The position numbers and the translations under genes were made by a program. This document shows, piece after piece, positions 44,863-57,429 of a DNA stretch of 64,000 bases (its first letter is position 1; every line of letters begins with the position of its first letter). Origin of the DNA: Agapanthus africanus (taxonomy: Eukaryota; Streptophyta; Magnoliopsida; Asparagales; Amaryllidaceae). The notes beneath the pieces were generated by a model that was not told the origin of the DNA, did no database searches, and worked only from the letters and a program-made list of their open reading frames with translations. The stretch covers positions 102,354,045 through 102,418,044 of the forward strand of contig JASDDO010000006.1 in NCBI GenBank assembly GCA_030015575.1, in the 5' to 3' direction.

Positions 44863-47800
44863 GTTTGGGTAGAGAGTCCGGTTTGTTTGGTCAACCGCTA
44901 GTTGTGACTACTCCTGTGGGAGAGTTGTTTGTTGCTAGGCACGTGTTCCGATCCTGTACCGTCCGTATCGGCGAGAGAGAGTTGCCGATCAATTTGATCC
45001 TTCATGAGATGTTGGACTTCGACGTTCTTTTGGGCATGGATTGGTTAGTCACGTGCTATGCTTCTGTGGTCGGCCGTGAGGAGACAGTTCGATTTTGTTT
45101 TCCTGGCAAGTCGGTTGTTGTTGCGTTGGGGGACCGTAGTGCCACCCCAAACTGTGTGATTTCTTCGGTTCGCGCTGGACAGCTTTTGCGGAAGGGATGT
45201 CTGGAATTTCTTGCATATGTTTGCGATACTAGGGCTATAGAGGTTCTTTTGGATCAGGTTCCGGTTGGTAGCGAGTTTCCTGATGCGTTCCCTGACGAGC
45301 TTCCTGGACGGCCGCCCGAGCGTGATAATTCTTTCTGCGTTGATTTGGTTCCTGGCACGGGACCTATTTCGGTACCGCTTTATTGGATGGCCCCGGCGGA
45401 ACTTAGAGAGTTGAAGGGTCAGTTGCAGGACTTGCTGGATAAAGGATTTATTTGACCCAGTGTTTCTCCTTGGGGCGCTCCAGTCCTGTTCGTTTTTGTA
45501 TTGACTACCGCCAGCGGAATAAGGTGACAGTGCGGAATCAATATCCTTTGCCACACATCGACGGTTTGTTCGACCAGCTTCAGGGGGCAGGATACTTTTC
45601 GAGGATCGATTTACGATCGGGTTATCATCAGCTGCGGGTTCGACGGGAGGACATTCCTAGGACGACCTTCCGCACACGTTACGGCCATTATGAGTTTTTG
45701 GTGATGTCGTTCGGACTCACCAACGCGCCAGCAGCATTTATGGACATGATGAACCGTACTCTTCGGCCGTATCTTGATCTGTTCATTATGGTGTTTATGG
45801 ACGATATCTTGGTATATTCTTGGAGTAGAGAGGAGCACGAGCAGCACCTGCGGATTCCACTGCAGACCTTGAGGGAGCATCAGCTTTTCGCCAAATTCTC
45901 CAAGTATGCCTTCTGGCTAGATAGTGTGGACATCTTGGGGCACGTGATTTCACGAGATGGTATATGTGTTGACCCGAGGAAGGTTGAGGCAGTTCGGAGT
46001 TGGTCTAGACCCACGTCAGTGACAGAGATTCGCAGCTTTCTAGGGCTGGCAGGCTATTACCGGCAATTTGTGCAGGACTTCTCTCGCTTTGCTACACATT
46101 TGACCGGGTTGACCCGGAAGGGAGTTCACTTCGATTGGACGGAGGAGTGTGAGCACAGTTTCCAGCAGCTACGGGCTCTACTGGCTACGACACCAGTGTT
46201 ATCATTGCCTTTGGGATCAGTCGGATTTGTGGTCTACTGCGATGCTTCATGAGTAGGGTTGGGATGCGTTTTAATGCAGCATGACAGGGGGATTGCGTAT
46301 GCTTCACGGCAAGTAAAGAGACATAAGCAGAATTACCCTACTCATGATCTGGAGATGGCTGCAGTGGTCTTTGCATTCAAGATCAAGCGACATTATCGGT
46401 ATGGGGAGTCGTGCCAGATATTCACCGACCACAAGAGCTTAAAGTACATATGTCAGCAGCGAGACCCGAACCTTAGACAGCACCGACGGATGTAGTTAGT
46501 GAGGGACTACGATTGTGAGATCTTGCATCAACCGGGCAGGGCTAATGTAGTGGCGGATGCTTGAATAGGAGGCCCGGGGGTAGTCTATCTTGTTTGAGCG
46601 CAGTACAGAGACAGCCGTCGGCAGATTGATAGATCTTATGCGACAGCCGGGTACAGTTCGAGTTTACGCCGACCGGAAGACAGATTGCGCATGTTCGTGC
46701 ATGCCCACAGTTGCTTGACCGTATATAAGAAGCACAGCACAGTGTTGACCGCTGTTCAGAGATCAGGACACAGATGGGAGATAGCAGACTTTCCGAGTAC
46801 GTGATCGATGATCAGGAGATACTACGATTTGGAGCTAGACTGTGCGTACCAGATGCTGAGGGATTGCGGCGCGAGACTATCGAGGAGGCACATCGATCGG
46901 TATATGGTGTTCATCCCGGTTTCACCAAGATGTACCATGACTTGAGAGATGTTTACTGGTGAGACGGTTTGAAGAGGGATATTACAGATTTTGTATCGAG
47001 ATGCCTGACTTGTCAACAAGTCGAGGCTGAGCATCAGAGGCCAACGGGAGAGCTACAACCGTTACCCATCCCGGAGTGGAAATAAGAACAGATATCTATG
47101 GATTTCATTGTAAGTCTACCCAGGATTAGTCAAGGGTATATCTCCACCTGGGTGATCGTGGATCGTTTGACGGAAGCGGCTCACTTCCTACCGGCAAGGA
47201 CGCCATCCGGATTTGCCCAGTATGCCAAATTTTCATTGATGAGATTGTACGACTGCACCGAGTTCCGACATGCATCGTGTCCGATAGAGGCACCCAGTTT
47301 ATCAGCCGGCCATAGCAGAGGCTTCAGGAGGCTTTGGGGCACCCGTTTGAGTTTCAGCACAGCGTTCCATCCGCAGACCGACGGACAGTCAGAGCGAACT
47401 ATTCAGACTCTCGAGGACATGCTCAGAGCATGCGTTGTAGATTTCGGAGGTAGCTGGGATCATCATTTGCCCTTAGTAGAGTTCTCCTACAACAACAGCT
47501 ACCAGGAGACCATTCAGGAGGCACCATTTGAGGCTCTCTATGGGAGGAGATGCAGATCACCCACCTGTTGGACGGAACTCGGTGAGAGTAGTGTATTAGG
47601 GCCACAGGTTGTGGAAGACAGCGAAGATCCAATTGTTTCGCGATAGGATGAGAGCAGCCAGGGTAGGCAGAAATCTTATGCGGACCGTCGTCGACGCAGA
47701 TTTGAGTTTTATGTTGGTGATCATGTTTTCTTGAGGGTCTCCCCAATGAAGGGCATAATGAGGTTTGGAAAGAAGGGGAAGCTTAGTCCCAGATTTGTGG

Positions 47801-48145
47801 GCCTCATTTGAGGTCCTTGAGCGAATTGGTGCAGTTGCGTATCGTTTAGCCCTTCCGCCCAGTTTTCCAGACGTGCACCACGTATTTCACGTTTCGATGC
47901 TCCGCAGATATCTTCATGATCCTTCGCATGCGATTCAGCATCCGACGACCTAGCGTGAGCGCGACCTTGCCTACGCAGAGCAGCCAGTGATAATCTTAGA
48001 CCGACGAGTGAAGAAATTGAGGTCGAAGAGATACCGTCCTTCAAAGTGCTTTGGCGTGGCCAGAGCGTCGAGGAAGTCACTTGGGAGACTGAGAGCGGGA
48101 TGAGGAAGAGGTATCCCCACCTTTTTGAAGGTGCGTATAGTTAGA
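44790..48145 (+). pseudogene. Element E pol remnant (protease to chromodomain)
   Basis: The protease has lost its active-site order (DPD instead of DPG, local frameshift near 44820). TGA at 45453-45455 stands where C has CGA. A deletion of about 25 bp near 45497 removes the KKKDGS part of RT and shifts the frame. RT continues to FMDD (45793-45804). TGA at 46250-46252, TAG at 46493-46495, a double stop at 46627-46632, TGA at 46960-46962 and TAA at 47083-47085 follow. The integrase core (from 47098) has further frameshifts near 47240-47330 and 47630. The chromodomain end reaches about 48145. No enzyme can be made. Confidence 0.9.
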
Positions 48146-48173
48146 ATTTTAAATTCGGGGACCGAATTTCCTT

Positions 48174-48185
48174 AAGGGGGGTAGA
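48174..48185 (+). other. Polypurine tract of element E
   Basis: AAGGGGGTAGA directly before the 3' LTR start. Confidence 0.82.
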
Positions 48186-48186
48186 T

Positions 48187-49567
48187 TGTAACACTTTGAA
48201 ATTTTCGTTGATTGTTTTGGTGATAATTAGTAGTCGTGCATGTTTTTATATTTGTGTGTTCATAGGATTTATAGTTATTATTGGTGGTGTTAGCATATTA
48301 GAAATTTTCCCTTGTTGAGCACACTTGCACACTTAGACTTTTTCTTGTGACTTGTTAACCATTCCTTGTGCATGGTTGTTAACTTATCTTTTCCCCACCA
48401 TTTTGATCTTTTCTAAACCTTTATCATAATTCAAAATACCATTAAACAATGAGGCATGGGGGGGGTAGGTAAAAGGTTGACTTGAGACCCTTTTCTTCCC
48501 TTCTCTCTCTCTCCTTTTCCCACTTCAGAAATTCTGGAGCTCCAGCAGAGGAAACCCTTCCATTCTCTTCACCTCTTCTTCCTCTTTTCATTCCCTTCAA
48601 TTCCCAAGCAAATCCTACACAAAAACCACACCTTTTCATCACAAAAATTTAAGAAAAGTGAGCTTTTTAGGGTGTTTGAGGCAAATCTGCATACACGAGT
48701 GGAAAAGCTGAGACCTTGGTGTTTAGCAAGGTCTCTAGAAGGTATAAACTCTAGTCTTAACCTCTTTTTCCATAACTTGTTGTATTGTTTAGCAAAAATC
48801 CCCTTTTCGTGCATTTTTAGTGAAATTATAGGATAATTGTGATGTATATGTTAGATTGGTGTTCTCATAGTTTGGTTAGCTCCTTTAAGTGTTATTAGAG
48901 CTATTTTAACTAGGTTATACCTCAGGTTGCACAAAAATACCCTAAAGTTCCATTTTTAGTGCAAAGTGTGGATTTTAACTAGAATTTGGGCACTGTAGGA
49001 TCTGCTGTCACCCGAGACTTTTCAGTAGAAATCTAGATGTTACTGCAGCATGTATGGGGAAACTTGAGTGCACCAACCAAACCTGGGAGCCCAATTCCCA
49101 AGTGAGGCCGCCAAATATTGCATTCTGGCCGCAATTTGCGGCCAGATGGGGGAGCCATGGGTTGGGGTTTGGGGTGTGGGTGTCTGCTGCTATTTGGGTT
49201 GTTTTGGTATATATAGTTTTGCAATATCTTTCCTGTATCAAAATCTGGGGTAGAATACCTATTTTCCCGTATTTTCAACCTTTCGCGACACGCGTGATAC
49301 GTGTGTGTGGGTTTTGGGTTTCTGCGTATCGCGACGCGTCAGGATGCGTTTAGGTGCGTAACCACACGTTTTAGCGTATCGCGCACACGCGCGCTTGGTT
49401 CGCGACACGAGTTATTGGTTCGGCTTAAATGTCGCGTTTTCGTGATTTCAAGCTTACGTGTGATATATTGTGTAACTCTAGGTTCGCAGGCAATTACGGC
49501 AGACGCCGCACAGGAAGGGAAGCAAGTTGTTGGCTATACCTAGCGGGAGGCTACGGTGAGTAGATTT
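48187..49567 (+). repeat. 3' LTR of element E (truncated by F)
   Basis: Nearly identical to 40217-41597, including the 74-nt block at 49482-49555. It stops at GTGAGTAGATTT, in the left arm of the conserved hairpin, where F begins. The remaining 2.3 kb of this LTR should follow F beyond the window. Confidence 0.92.
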
Positions 49568-51608
49568 TGTTAGTGTATATGCCCTAGAGGCCATTACTGT
49601 ATCATACTAGTTTGTATATTACTTAATGGAAGCTTGGGATATTCACAGTTATATATACAATCTTGCTCGAAATGGTAGTATGCTACTTGGTTTGTCTCTG
49701 CTTTAATATGTGCATGTGTTTCTTTTAGCATATTGCTGGTATACATATTAGTAGAGCCCTTAGGATCTTTGCTTGATTACCAGCGTTGTGATAGCGCTCG
49801 CACTCGTGGGAGCTGGGTAATCTATAAGCACATCCTTATACAGGTCCCTGGTCGTTGGACTATCGAGACAGGGCATCGATACTCCGGAGTAGACTAGCGT
49901 ATGCGCTTCTCATCCCAGTGTGGGAGACGGTCTGTCCCACAGCCGTTAGTACGTCGTACTTGGGATAGTATGCGGGTGCTCGTTAGGTTACGAGTACACT
50001 GGACAGGACTCGTCGGGAACTGTTGGTTTGTAATATACCTATCGTCAGTTATCAGTTCCCAGGTGACATGAGTACAGCTTAGTCCGCTGACTTGACACTG
50101 TCACTTCGCCTCGAGTGTGTTCCCACTGCACTTTGATTACTACCCTACCACGGCTCAGAGGAGTCGTGCAAACAGGTAGTTTTTGGGTGCAGTCCCGAAG
50201 CACTTGGAGGCAGTGACGGTTAGACAGGATTCGTCTCTCCCGGTATTGGGGGTTGACATCGCGCTGTGTCCAGGAGAGCCATTACACGAGTAGTCCCTGG
50301 CCAGGGCAAGCGAGATATACTGGTAGGCTTCCAGTGTTATCTCAGGGTGTTTTGGGCTACACTCCGACACGACTTGTACCGCTATTAGGGGACTAACGTT
50401 CACCGCCCCCCTAGGCCCGCCATGCGATGTATCAGACGAACAGACCGGAATGTACGGAGATTGTCACATACAGGCTCAGTAGGAGTGCAGATGGGGTTCA
50501 CCTCGTCAGTCTTCTTATCGACATCTACCTGGGGACCGTTACGTACAGCTAGTGCCGCTTGCGGTCTGTGGTTAAACCCACTGCCAGCGTTGTGTCGAGT
50601 CTTTAGAGTCCCACACAGAGAGCTATTCGCCTTTAGGCAAAATGAGTAGAGGTCGCATGGTTTTACGACAGGGTTCGTTCGCATCCGCGCACTTGTGCAC
50701 GTTTGCTGTCCGGACAGTTTATACTAGCGGGCTTTTGTTTAAGCCGGATCCTAGTATATGATTTGAGATTGGTTTTTATCTTTGTGTTCGTGTTCCTCGG
50801 ATCACGAATGCGGGTGCGTATGCACAGTTGCTTGAGATTGAGGGAGAGGACCTTGTTTAGGGTTAATGACTATTGTCATTTTATTAAACCTATTGCTTTT
50901 GTGTGTATTATTGTTAATTAATAATTAGCTTAATTATTGTGCATGGTTGTTGTTGTTGACCTTTTGACTTCATTGACTTGTTGACCAAGTTGACAATTTG
51001 ACCATGATCATTTCATTTGGAAGATGCTCTTTGATCCTTGCAATTTGCATTAATAAGTGAAATGATAATGGTCACCTCTTGATTAAACCATGACAATTTT
51101 CTTGCTAATTAATTAATTAAAATAACACACACATATTAGTGAGAATGGCTCACTAATAATTCACTCTCTGATATCTTTTCTCTCTTTTGCTCATCCTCTC
51201 CCTCAAGCTCTCTCCCTCTCATGTGTTGAGAAACAAAAAAGCTTGAGAAAAACCTTCACTTGATCTTCTCTACTCACTTCTAGGGTTCAAGTCTTAGCAT
51301 TTCTTGCACTCTAGTTACTCCTAGCTTGGAGTTGAAGCTAAAGGTCGAGACTTTCGGGTGGATCCTTCTTTGACGGAAGAAGACAAGCAAGGTGAGGCCT
51401 TTCTACCATTCCGACGAGCAAGGAGAGAAGGAGTTCGAGCTCAAGGTATAACCTTTCTACAACTTAGCTAGTTAGTTTTCTTTAGCTAGTTTTAGTTTAG
51501 TAAAGATCCTCACAAGCAAGGTCCATGTTGCCTAAGTCATTAAAAATCCAATTTTTATTATGTTTTCCGCCTCCCCGTAAGGACCGGGGTGGGCAACGTG
51601 GACTTACA
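49568..51608 (+). repeat. 5' LTR of element F
   Basis: It runs from TGTTAGTGTATATGCCC to CTTACA. A series of six TTGAC cores lies at 50956-51002. A CT-rich leader-like stretch (51150-51300) and a donor-like AAG before GTATAA near 51445 follow. It has no gene. Confidence 0.88.
50956..51002 (+). promoter_or_regulatory. Periodic W-box-like cluster (six TTGAC cores)
   Basis: TTGAC starts at 50956, 50964, 50973, 50981, 50990 and 50998, spacings of 8, 9, 8, 9 and 8 bp. TTGACC or TTGACT is the known core bound by WRKY factors, and copia elements of this broad type can be stress-induced. Function here is inferred. Confidence 0.6.
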
Positions 51609-51609
51609 G

Positions 51610-51622
51610 TGGTATGAGAGCC
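51610..51622 (+). other. Primer-binding site of element F (one mismatch)
   Basis: TGGTATGAGAGCC starts two bases after the LTR end. It differs from the usual TGGTATCAGAGCC by C to G at the seventh base. Confidence 0.82.
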
Positions 51623-53674
51623 TAACTAAACTCAAACTAGCTAGGTAGTGAAGTGTAACGAAGTTTCGAAACCGGAAAATCCAAAAACCAAACTTTTGAA
51701 AAACCCTAGTTTCTGTTAAAATTTTTTCTGCTCTAAATGAAAAACATTATATTTGTAAATTCGGCTCAGGGTTTTTTATGAACACCAACGAAAAACGGCA
51801 CAGTGATTCGTTCAAACCGCCGCCCTTCAGCGGCACGAGGTAGGCATGTGCCGCGGAAGCGCCGCGGTTTGTCGTCTTCTCTGCATCGTTTTTCGTGCAG
51901 TGTCTGTCTGTGTTGATTTTGGGATTTTTAGGATATATTATATGTGCCCAGATTTTCCAGAACTAAAATTTACTTTTGGGGGCCTATAAATCCGTATTTT
52001 TCGGAACTTCACTACACTTTAACTACATCGGTTATATCTGTAATGCTTGCATGTATTGAACGTCGGCTAATTGCTATAAGACGATTAGTCGGGGTTATAC
52101 ATGATCTGTGATTGTTATTGGTTTGTGGATATGAATGGATTGGATTGTCGCGGGTGAATGGCCGGGGTGGATGTGAGATGAGCGTTGTTTTTCTTTCATT
52201 CATTTGTAACATGTAAATTGATGTAATAATATTATTTGTATGGCCGCACAACCGGGTCGGGGTTGTATCCGTCATTGTATAATTCTTTTTACTGTTTTTG
52301 CTCCTAGGATAGACCCATGGAGGGGGTGCACAAACTACCGGGTATCTCGAAGTGCCGAGTGGCCTACTCACGGTGGTGAGGGAGGTTGCTTCGCTTCGGG
52401 TGCTTGGCGGGTAGTTTGCCGCACCCGTAGGGGTCTTGGGTGGGGTATTGGCTATTCACCGCGACCGTGTAATCCGCTTTGCGTTGCAGGCTCGAACGCA
52501 TTGCGGATTCCTAGTATATCCAATGTATTCATCTGTGATCTGTAATGTCTATCATTGCTATATATTTATATATAATAACTATTTAGGCGTTGCTTATGTT
52601 TTACAGCCGCGCTAGCCCAGCCCCCGCTCTGTCGTTAGTTAAGTAACCTAACGGGTGATGACGGGGCCCCGTGGCGAATGCGAATGGCATAAGCGTACGT
52701 CATATTTTGGTTGTTTTCTGCAATGGTAGGATTAAATGATGGGACGCATTAAAAGAACTAATGCAAGAAAATAAACCAAGTAAAAGTCGATTGGAACACT
52801 TTGAAAACCACTCGGTTCTTTTCAAAACTAAACTTTTAAACGCGGAGCTTGAACCACTCCTTTTAAAAGCTATCTCGTTCCATCGATTATATCAAGTTCA
52901 CTACGTTCACGGTTTCGCCAAAACCATCCGTAGCCCTCCGTCGTTTCGTATGGATATTCAATAGTATTCAAGCTATGTTTGTTGACCTTCGTCAAGGCAT
53001 AGTGATTGGTAGCTGTTGGGTGTTCATATGTAGCATAGATAGATGCGTTGGTTTGGGACAGTCGTACTACCTTGTTGACCTTCGTCAAGGGTATGTGCGG
53101 GTGGATTCAAATTAACCTGGATAACGACGGGTAGAACTTGACATGTGACTTATGATTTGTTGACCTTCGTCAAGGTCATAAGAGCATGGGGCAAAAATCC
53201 ACATCGGGAGTTTCATAAGTACTGAAACTTGCTAGCGCTGCATACCATTTGGAGTGTGATAATTCTGGTAGGATTCCTTCGGTTTTATCACGCGATGATA
53301 TTTGGATCCCGATCCTACTGTGAGTATATGCTACTCCTCGGGGACTTTCTCACTTAACGATCAATGCTATAAACCAAGTAGGTGTCTAGAAAGGTGTTAG
53401 CGGGGCTACGCCCACAAGGAAAAGAGGTTACTTAATTAAGGAACTTCGCGAAAGCGTTGGAAAACCTCCCTCGAAGTACCGACACTGGCCTGGCTGAACG
53501 GTTAAGCAAGTATTGTACGGTGAGAAAGATCCCGACTAATTCTTCCTTTATGGTTTGAGGAGGGATTCGAGAGACAGTGGGAGCCATCCTGTTTAGATAA
53601 ATTAAAAACCAATCTAAACTGCAAGAGCATCATGCTAAGTGTTTTCTTCTCTCTCTCTTAACTGCAGCGACCCA
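51623..53674 (+). other. Long leader of element F
   Basis: About 2 kb between primer-binding site and gag hold no credible gene. Several acceptor-like sites (TGCTCCTAG near 52307, GCGTTGCAG near 52490) and TTAACTGCAG just before the gag ATG suggest a spliced leader. Three copies of the inverted repeat TTGACCTTCGTCAA lie at 52982-52995, 53075-53088 and 53160-53173. Confidence 0.55.
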
Positions 53675-56600
53675 ATGACCGCACCTAGGTTACATCTAGA
53701 TAATAAGATGACTGAATCTGACTGTTGCGACAGGCAAAGGTCTGTCCAGATGTCCATTGCCCAGGACAAGCTGGGACACCTCTTGACTGATCCAACCCCT
53801 GCCGTCTCAGGTCCAGTTTCCCCTGTCACGGATATCAATATTCGTAGGACATCGGAAGAAGACTGTGCGAAAGCCAAGTGCCTCGTGTTAGCCTCAGTTA
53901 ATGGTATATACCAGAGGCAGCAGGAGAAGATAGACTCCACTTCTATCTTCCTCCATAACAAAGTTTTATATGGAGAGCAATCTCGTATCGCAAGATATGA
54001 GACCTCGAACGAATTACTTCCAGCGAGGTTGGCTATCGGGTCATCTGTAGGGGGCAACGTCCTTACAGAGACCAGCTCTTTTGAGCTCTCGGACCTGAAG
54101 ACCACGTTGAAGAACGGGTCAGATCCTGACTTAGTTCAACAGTCTCTGCCTACTGCCCTGAAGGAAACCAGGGAAGTAGAAAGAAAGAGAAAGGCAGAAA
54201 TTTCTGGAATGGATGCAGTAAAAGAGGGATGTTCCTATTGTTACGGGAATGAACATGGGCAGAAGGATTGCAGGGCTTGTAAAGCCAGTAGCCAGAATTC
54301 GAAGCATGTTGTGGCTTCGGCTTCGGGTGTGTTTGTGATAGAGAACTGTATGTCAGTTAACCCTACTTCCTGGGTATTGGATACCGGATCAGGATCTCAT
54401 ATCTGTAACTCGTTACAGGCTTTGAGAAACCGTAGGGTTATCAGGAAAGGTGATATGACTCTCAGGGTTGCTAACGGAATGAGCATGTATGCTGAATCCG
54501 TAGGGGAATATCATCTAGGACTGACAACTGGGCAGATATTGATTCTGCGTAACTGTTTTTATGTACGAGGTGCGACTTGTAATATCATATCTGTATCCTT
54601 AATTTCTAAGGAAGGATATGATTTTACTTTTGTAAGCGATGTAGTTAACATCCACCTAAATCATGTTCTGATTGGGTCAGGTACATTACAAAACGGTATA
54701 TACGTATTGAATCAAGCTCAGATCTTCAGTGTCCAGAACACACTTAAAAGAAAGTCTCCGGAAACTAATCAGGCTTTCTTATGGCATTGTAGACTTGGTT
54801 ACATTAATGAGACACAGTTAACAAAGTTACATAAAGAGGGATACTTAAATCCGTTTGAGTATCAGTCTTATGCCACTTGTGAATCTTTTCTCATGGGAAA
54901 GATGACAAAGACTCCGTTCACTGGACACGGAGAAAGAGCGAGCGAGCTCTTGGGACTCGTACACAGCGACGTGTGCGGTCCAATGTCTACACATGCGCGA
55001 AGTGGTTATTCATACTTCATTACTTTCACAGATGATTTCTCTAGGTATGGGCATGTCTTCTTGATGAAGCACAAATCCGAGGCCTTTGAGAAATTTCAAG
55101 AATACAAGAATGAAGTTGAAAAACAAACAGGCAAAAGTATCAAGACACTAAGATCTGATCGAGGTGGTGAATACTTAAGTGCCGAGTTTCTGGGCTATTT
55201 AAAAGAGAATGGAATTCTCTCTCAGCTTACTCCTCCATACACACCAGAACACAACGGTGTATCGGAACGGCGGAATCGAACACTATTGGATATGGTTCGT
55301 TCCATGATGAGTAAAGCTGAGTTACCGCGATCCTTCTGGGGTTAAGCGCTAGAAACAGCAGCATATCTCTTGAATAAGGCTCCAACCAAGACTGTGCCTA
55401 CCACCCCATATCAGATGTGGAGTGGGAAGAAACCCTGTCTCAAGTACCTTAAGACATGGGGATGTCCAGCTTTTGTAAAAAAGCAGCATGCGGACAAGCT
55501 CGAGGCACGCTCAGTACTGTGTAAGTTTGTGGGATACCCAAAGAACTCCAGGGGGTATTGTTTCTATTCCGCAGAGGAACAAAAGGTTTTTGTTTCTCAG
55601 CATTCCCACTTCTTGGAAACTGAATTTTTAGAAAATCAGATAAGTGGGAGCGCAATAGAACTGGAGGAAGTTCCAGAACCATAAGCTATTACTGAAACCT
55701 TGGAAGAACCAGAAGTTTCAAGAGAACCGGACATCCCAGCGCCACTCCGCAGGAGTAGTAGGCAGTCTCATCCGCCCGAGAGATACTACGGTTTTCTCAT
55801 AGACGGGGATAGAGAGGATTGCACCATGGATTATGGTGAGCCTACTAGCTTCCAGCAAGCCATCCAGAGCGGCGACTCGGTAAAATAGATGGATGCAATG
55901 CGGGCCGAGATGGAGTCTATGTACACCAACAAAGTTTGGACTTTGGACTTTGCTCCAGAAGGGGTAAAACCCGTAGGATGCAAATGGATCTTCAGAAAGA
56001 AGATTGGTGTAGATGGGCAGGTTGAGACCTATAAAGCTAGACTTGTTGCAAAGGGTTTTCGTCAAAGACCTGGTTTGGACTATGACGAGACCTTTTCTCC
56101 AGTGGCTATGCTGAAATCCATTCGGATCCTTCTTGCCATTGCTGCCTTCCATGATTGTGAAATCTGGCAGATGGACGTAAAGACGGCTTTCCTAAATGGA
56201 AATTTGGAAGAGTGCGTCTATATGGATCAGCCGGAGGGATTCAATCAGAGTGGAAGCAGCGGTAAAGTGTGCAAGTTACTAAAGTCCATATATGGACTTA
56301 AGCAGGCATCGCGGAGTTGGAACATCTGCTTTGATGATACTGTCAAAGAATTCGACTTTATCAAAAACCCAGATGAACCATGCATTTACAGTAAGATTGT
56401 AGGGAGAACTGTGGTTTTCCTCGTCTTGTACGTGGATGACATTCTCCTAATAGGAAATGATATTCCTATGCTACAGTCAGTCAAAGGATTCTTGTCACAG
56501 AGGTTCTCCATGAAGGACCTGGGCGATGCCAACTACATTCTGGGGATCCAGATCTATCGTGATAGATCTAAGAGGATGTTGGAACTTTCACAGTCAAGGT

Positions 56601-57415
56601 ACATCGACACCATACTAAAAAGGTTCATTATGGAAGATTCCAAGCGCGGTAATCTACCGGCTTGTCACGGGATCACCCTCTCCAAAGAGATGTCTCCCAA
56701 GACTGATTTAGAGAGGGATCGCATGCCTATTATACCCTACGCTTCTTCGGTAGGCTCTATAATGTATGCGATGTTGTGTACCAGACCAGATGCAGCATAC
56801 GCATTGAGCGTTGTAAGCCGGTATCAGTCAAACCCAGGGGAGAAACACTGGATAGCGGTAAAGAACATTCTCAAGTACCTGAGAAGGACTAAGGAGATGT
56901 TCTTGGTGTATGGCGGAAAAGACCTCCAGCTTGAGGCCTTTGCTGACTCCAGCTTCCAGAGTGACAAGGATGACTCCAAGTCCATGTCGGGTTATGTCTT
57001 TACCCTCATTGGAGGGGCGGTTTGCTGGAAGAGTTCCAAGCAGGAGACCGTTGCTGACTCAACTATGGAAGCGGAGTACATAGCTGCTTGCGATGCCGCA
57101 AAGGAAGCTGTCTGGATGAAGAAGTTCCTCACGGAGCTTCAGGTGGTTCCTACCATTGTTGATCCAATACCGCTGTATTGCGACAACAACGGAGCTATAG
57201 CTTTAGCGAAGGAACCCAGGTCCCATCAGAAGTCCAGGCACATTTTGAGGCGGTATCACCTGATCAGGGAGATTATAGATCGCCAGGAGATCGAGGTGAA
57301 GAGAGTAAATTCGGAGAATAACACTGCAGATCCACTCACGAAGGCCCTACCCCAGACTCAGTTCGAGCGGCTGATCGAGATGATAGGTCTTCGATACGCC
57401 AGTACATGGCCTTAG
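53675..57415 (+). pseudogene. Element F gag-pol: gag, protease, integrase, RT, RNase H; three stops
   Basis: A single frame from ATG 53675 to TAG 57413-57415 has no frameshift and three stops: TAA 55343-55345, TAA 55682-55684 and TAG 55886-55888. The gag part keeps a UBN2-like stretch (KAKCLVLASVNGIYQ) but is short. The CCHC knuckle is CSYCYGNEHGQKDC at residue 186, the protease active site DTGSGSH at 236 and integrase DDE at 432, 495 and 531. In the integrase zinc finger the second Cys of the CxxC pair is Phe (CESF). RT has QMDVKTAFLNG and YVDD at 56429-56440. RNase H follows (ADSSFQSD, STMEAEYIA). The order PR-IN-RT-RH is diagnostic of Ty1/copia. As it stands only gag-PR-IN could be translated. 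Confidence 0.93.
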
Positions 57416-57417
57416 TG

Positions 57418-57429
57418 CAAGTGGGAGAT
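57418..57429 (+). other. Polypurine tract of element F
   Basis: CAAGTGGGAGAT directly before the 3' LTR start TGTTAG. Confidence 0.85.

Larger units (their letters stand above)
40217..49567 (+). mobile_element. Element E: Tekay-type element with gag-core deletion, 3' LTR cut by F
   Basis: E has a full 5' LTR (3666 bp), primer-binding site, a shortened gag, decayed pol, polypurine tract and the first 1381 bp of its 3' LTR, where F is inserted. I count fewer than 20 differences over the 1.38 kb that can be compared between the LTRs, so E is young, yet its coding region is thoroughly broken. Expected target duplication is AAATC (40212-40216), with the second copy beyond the window. Confidence 0.9.
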
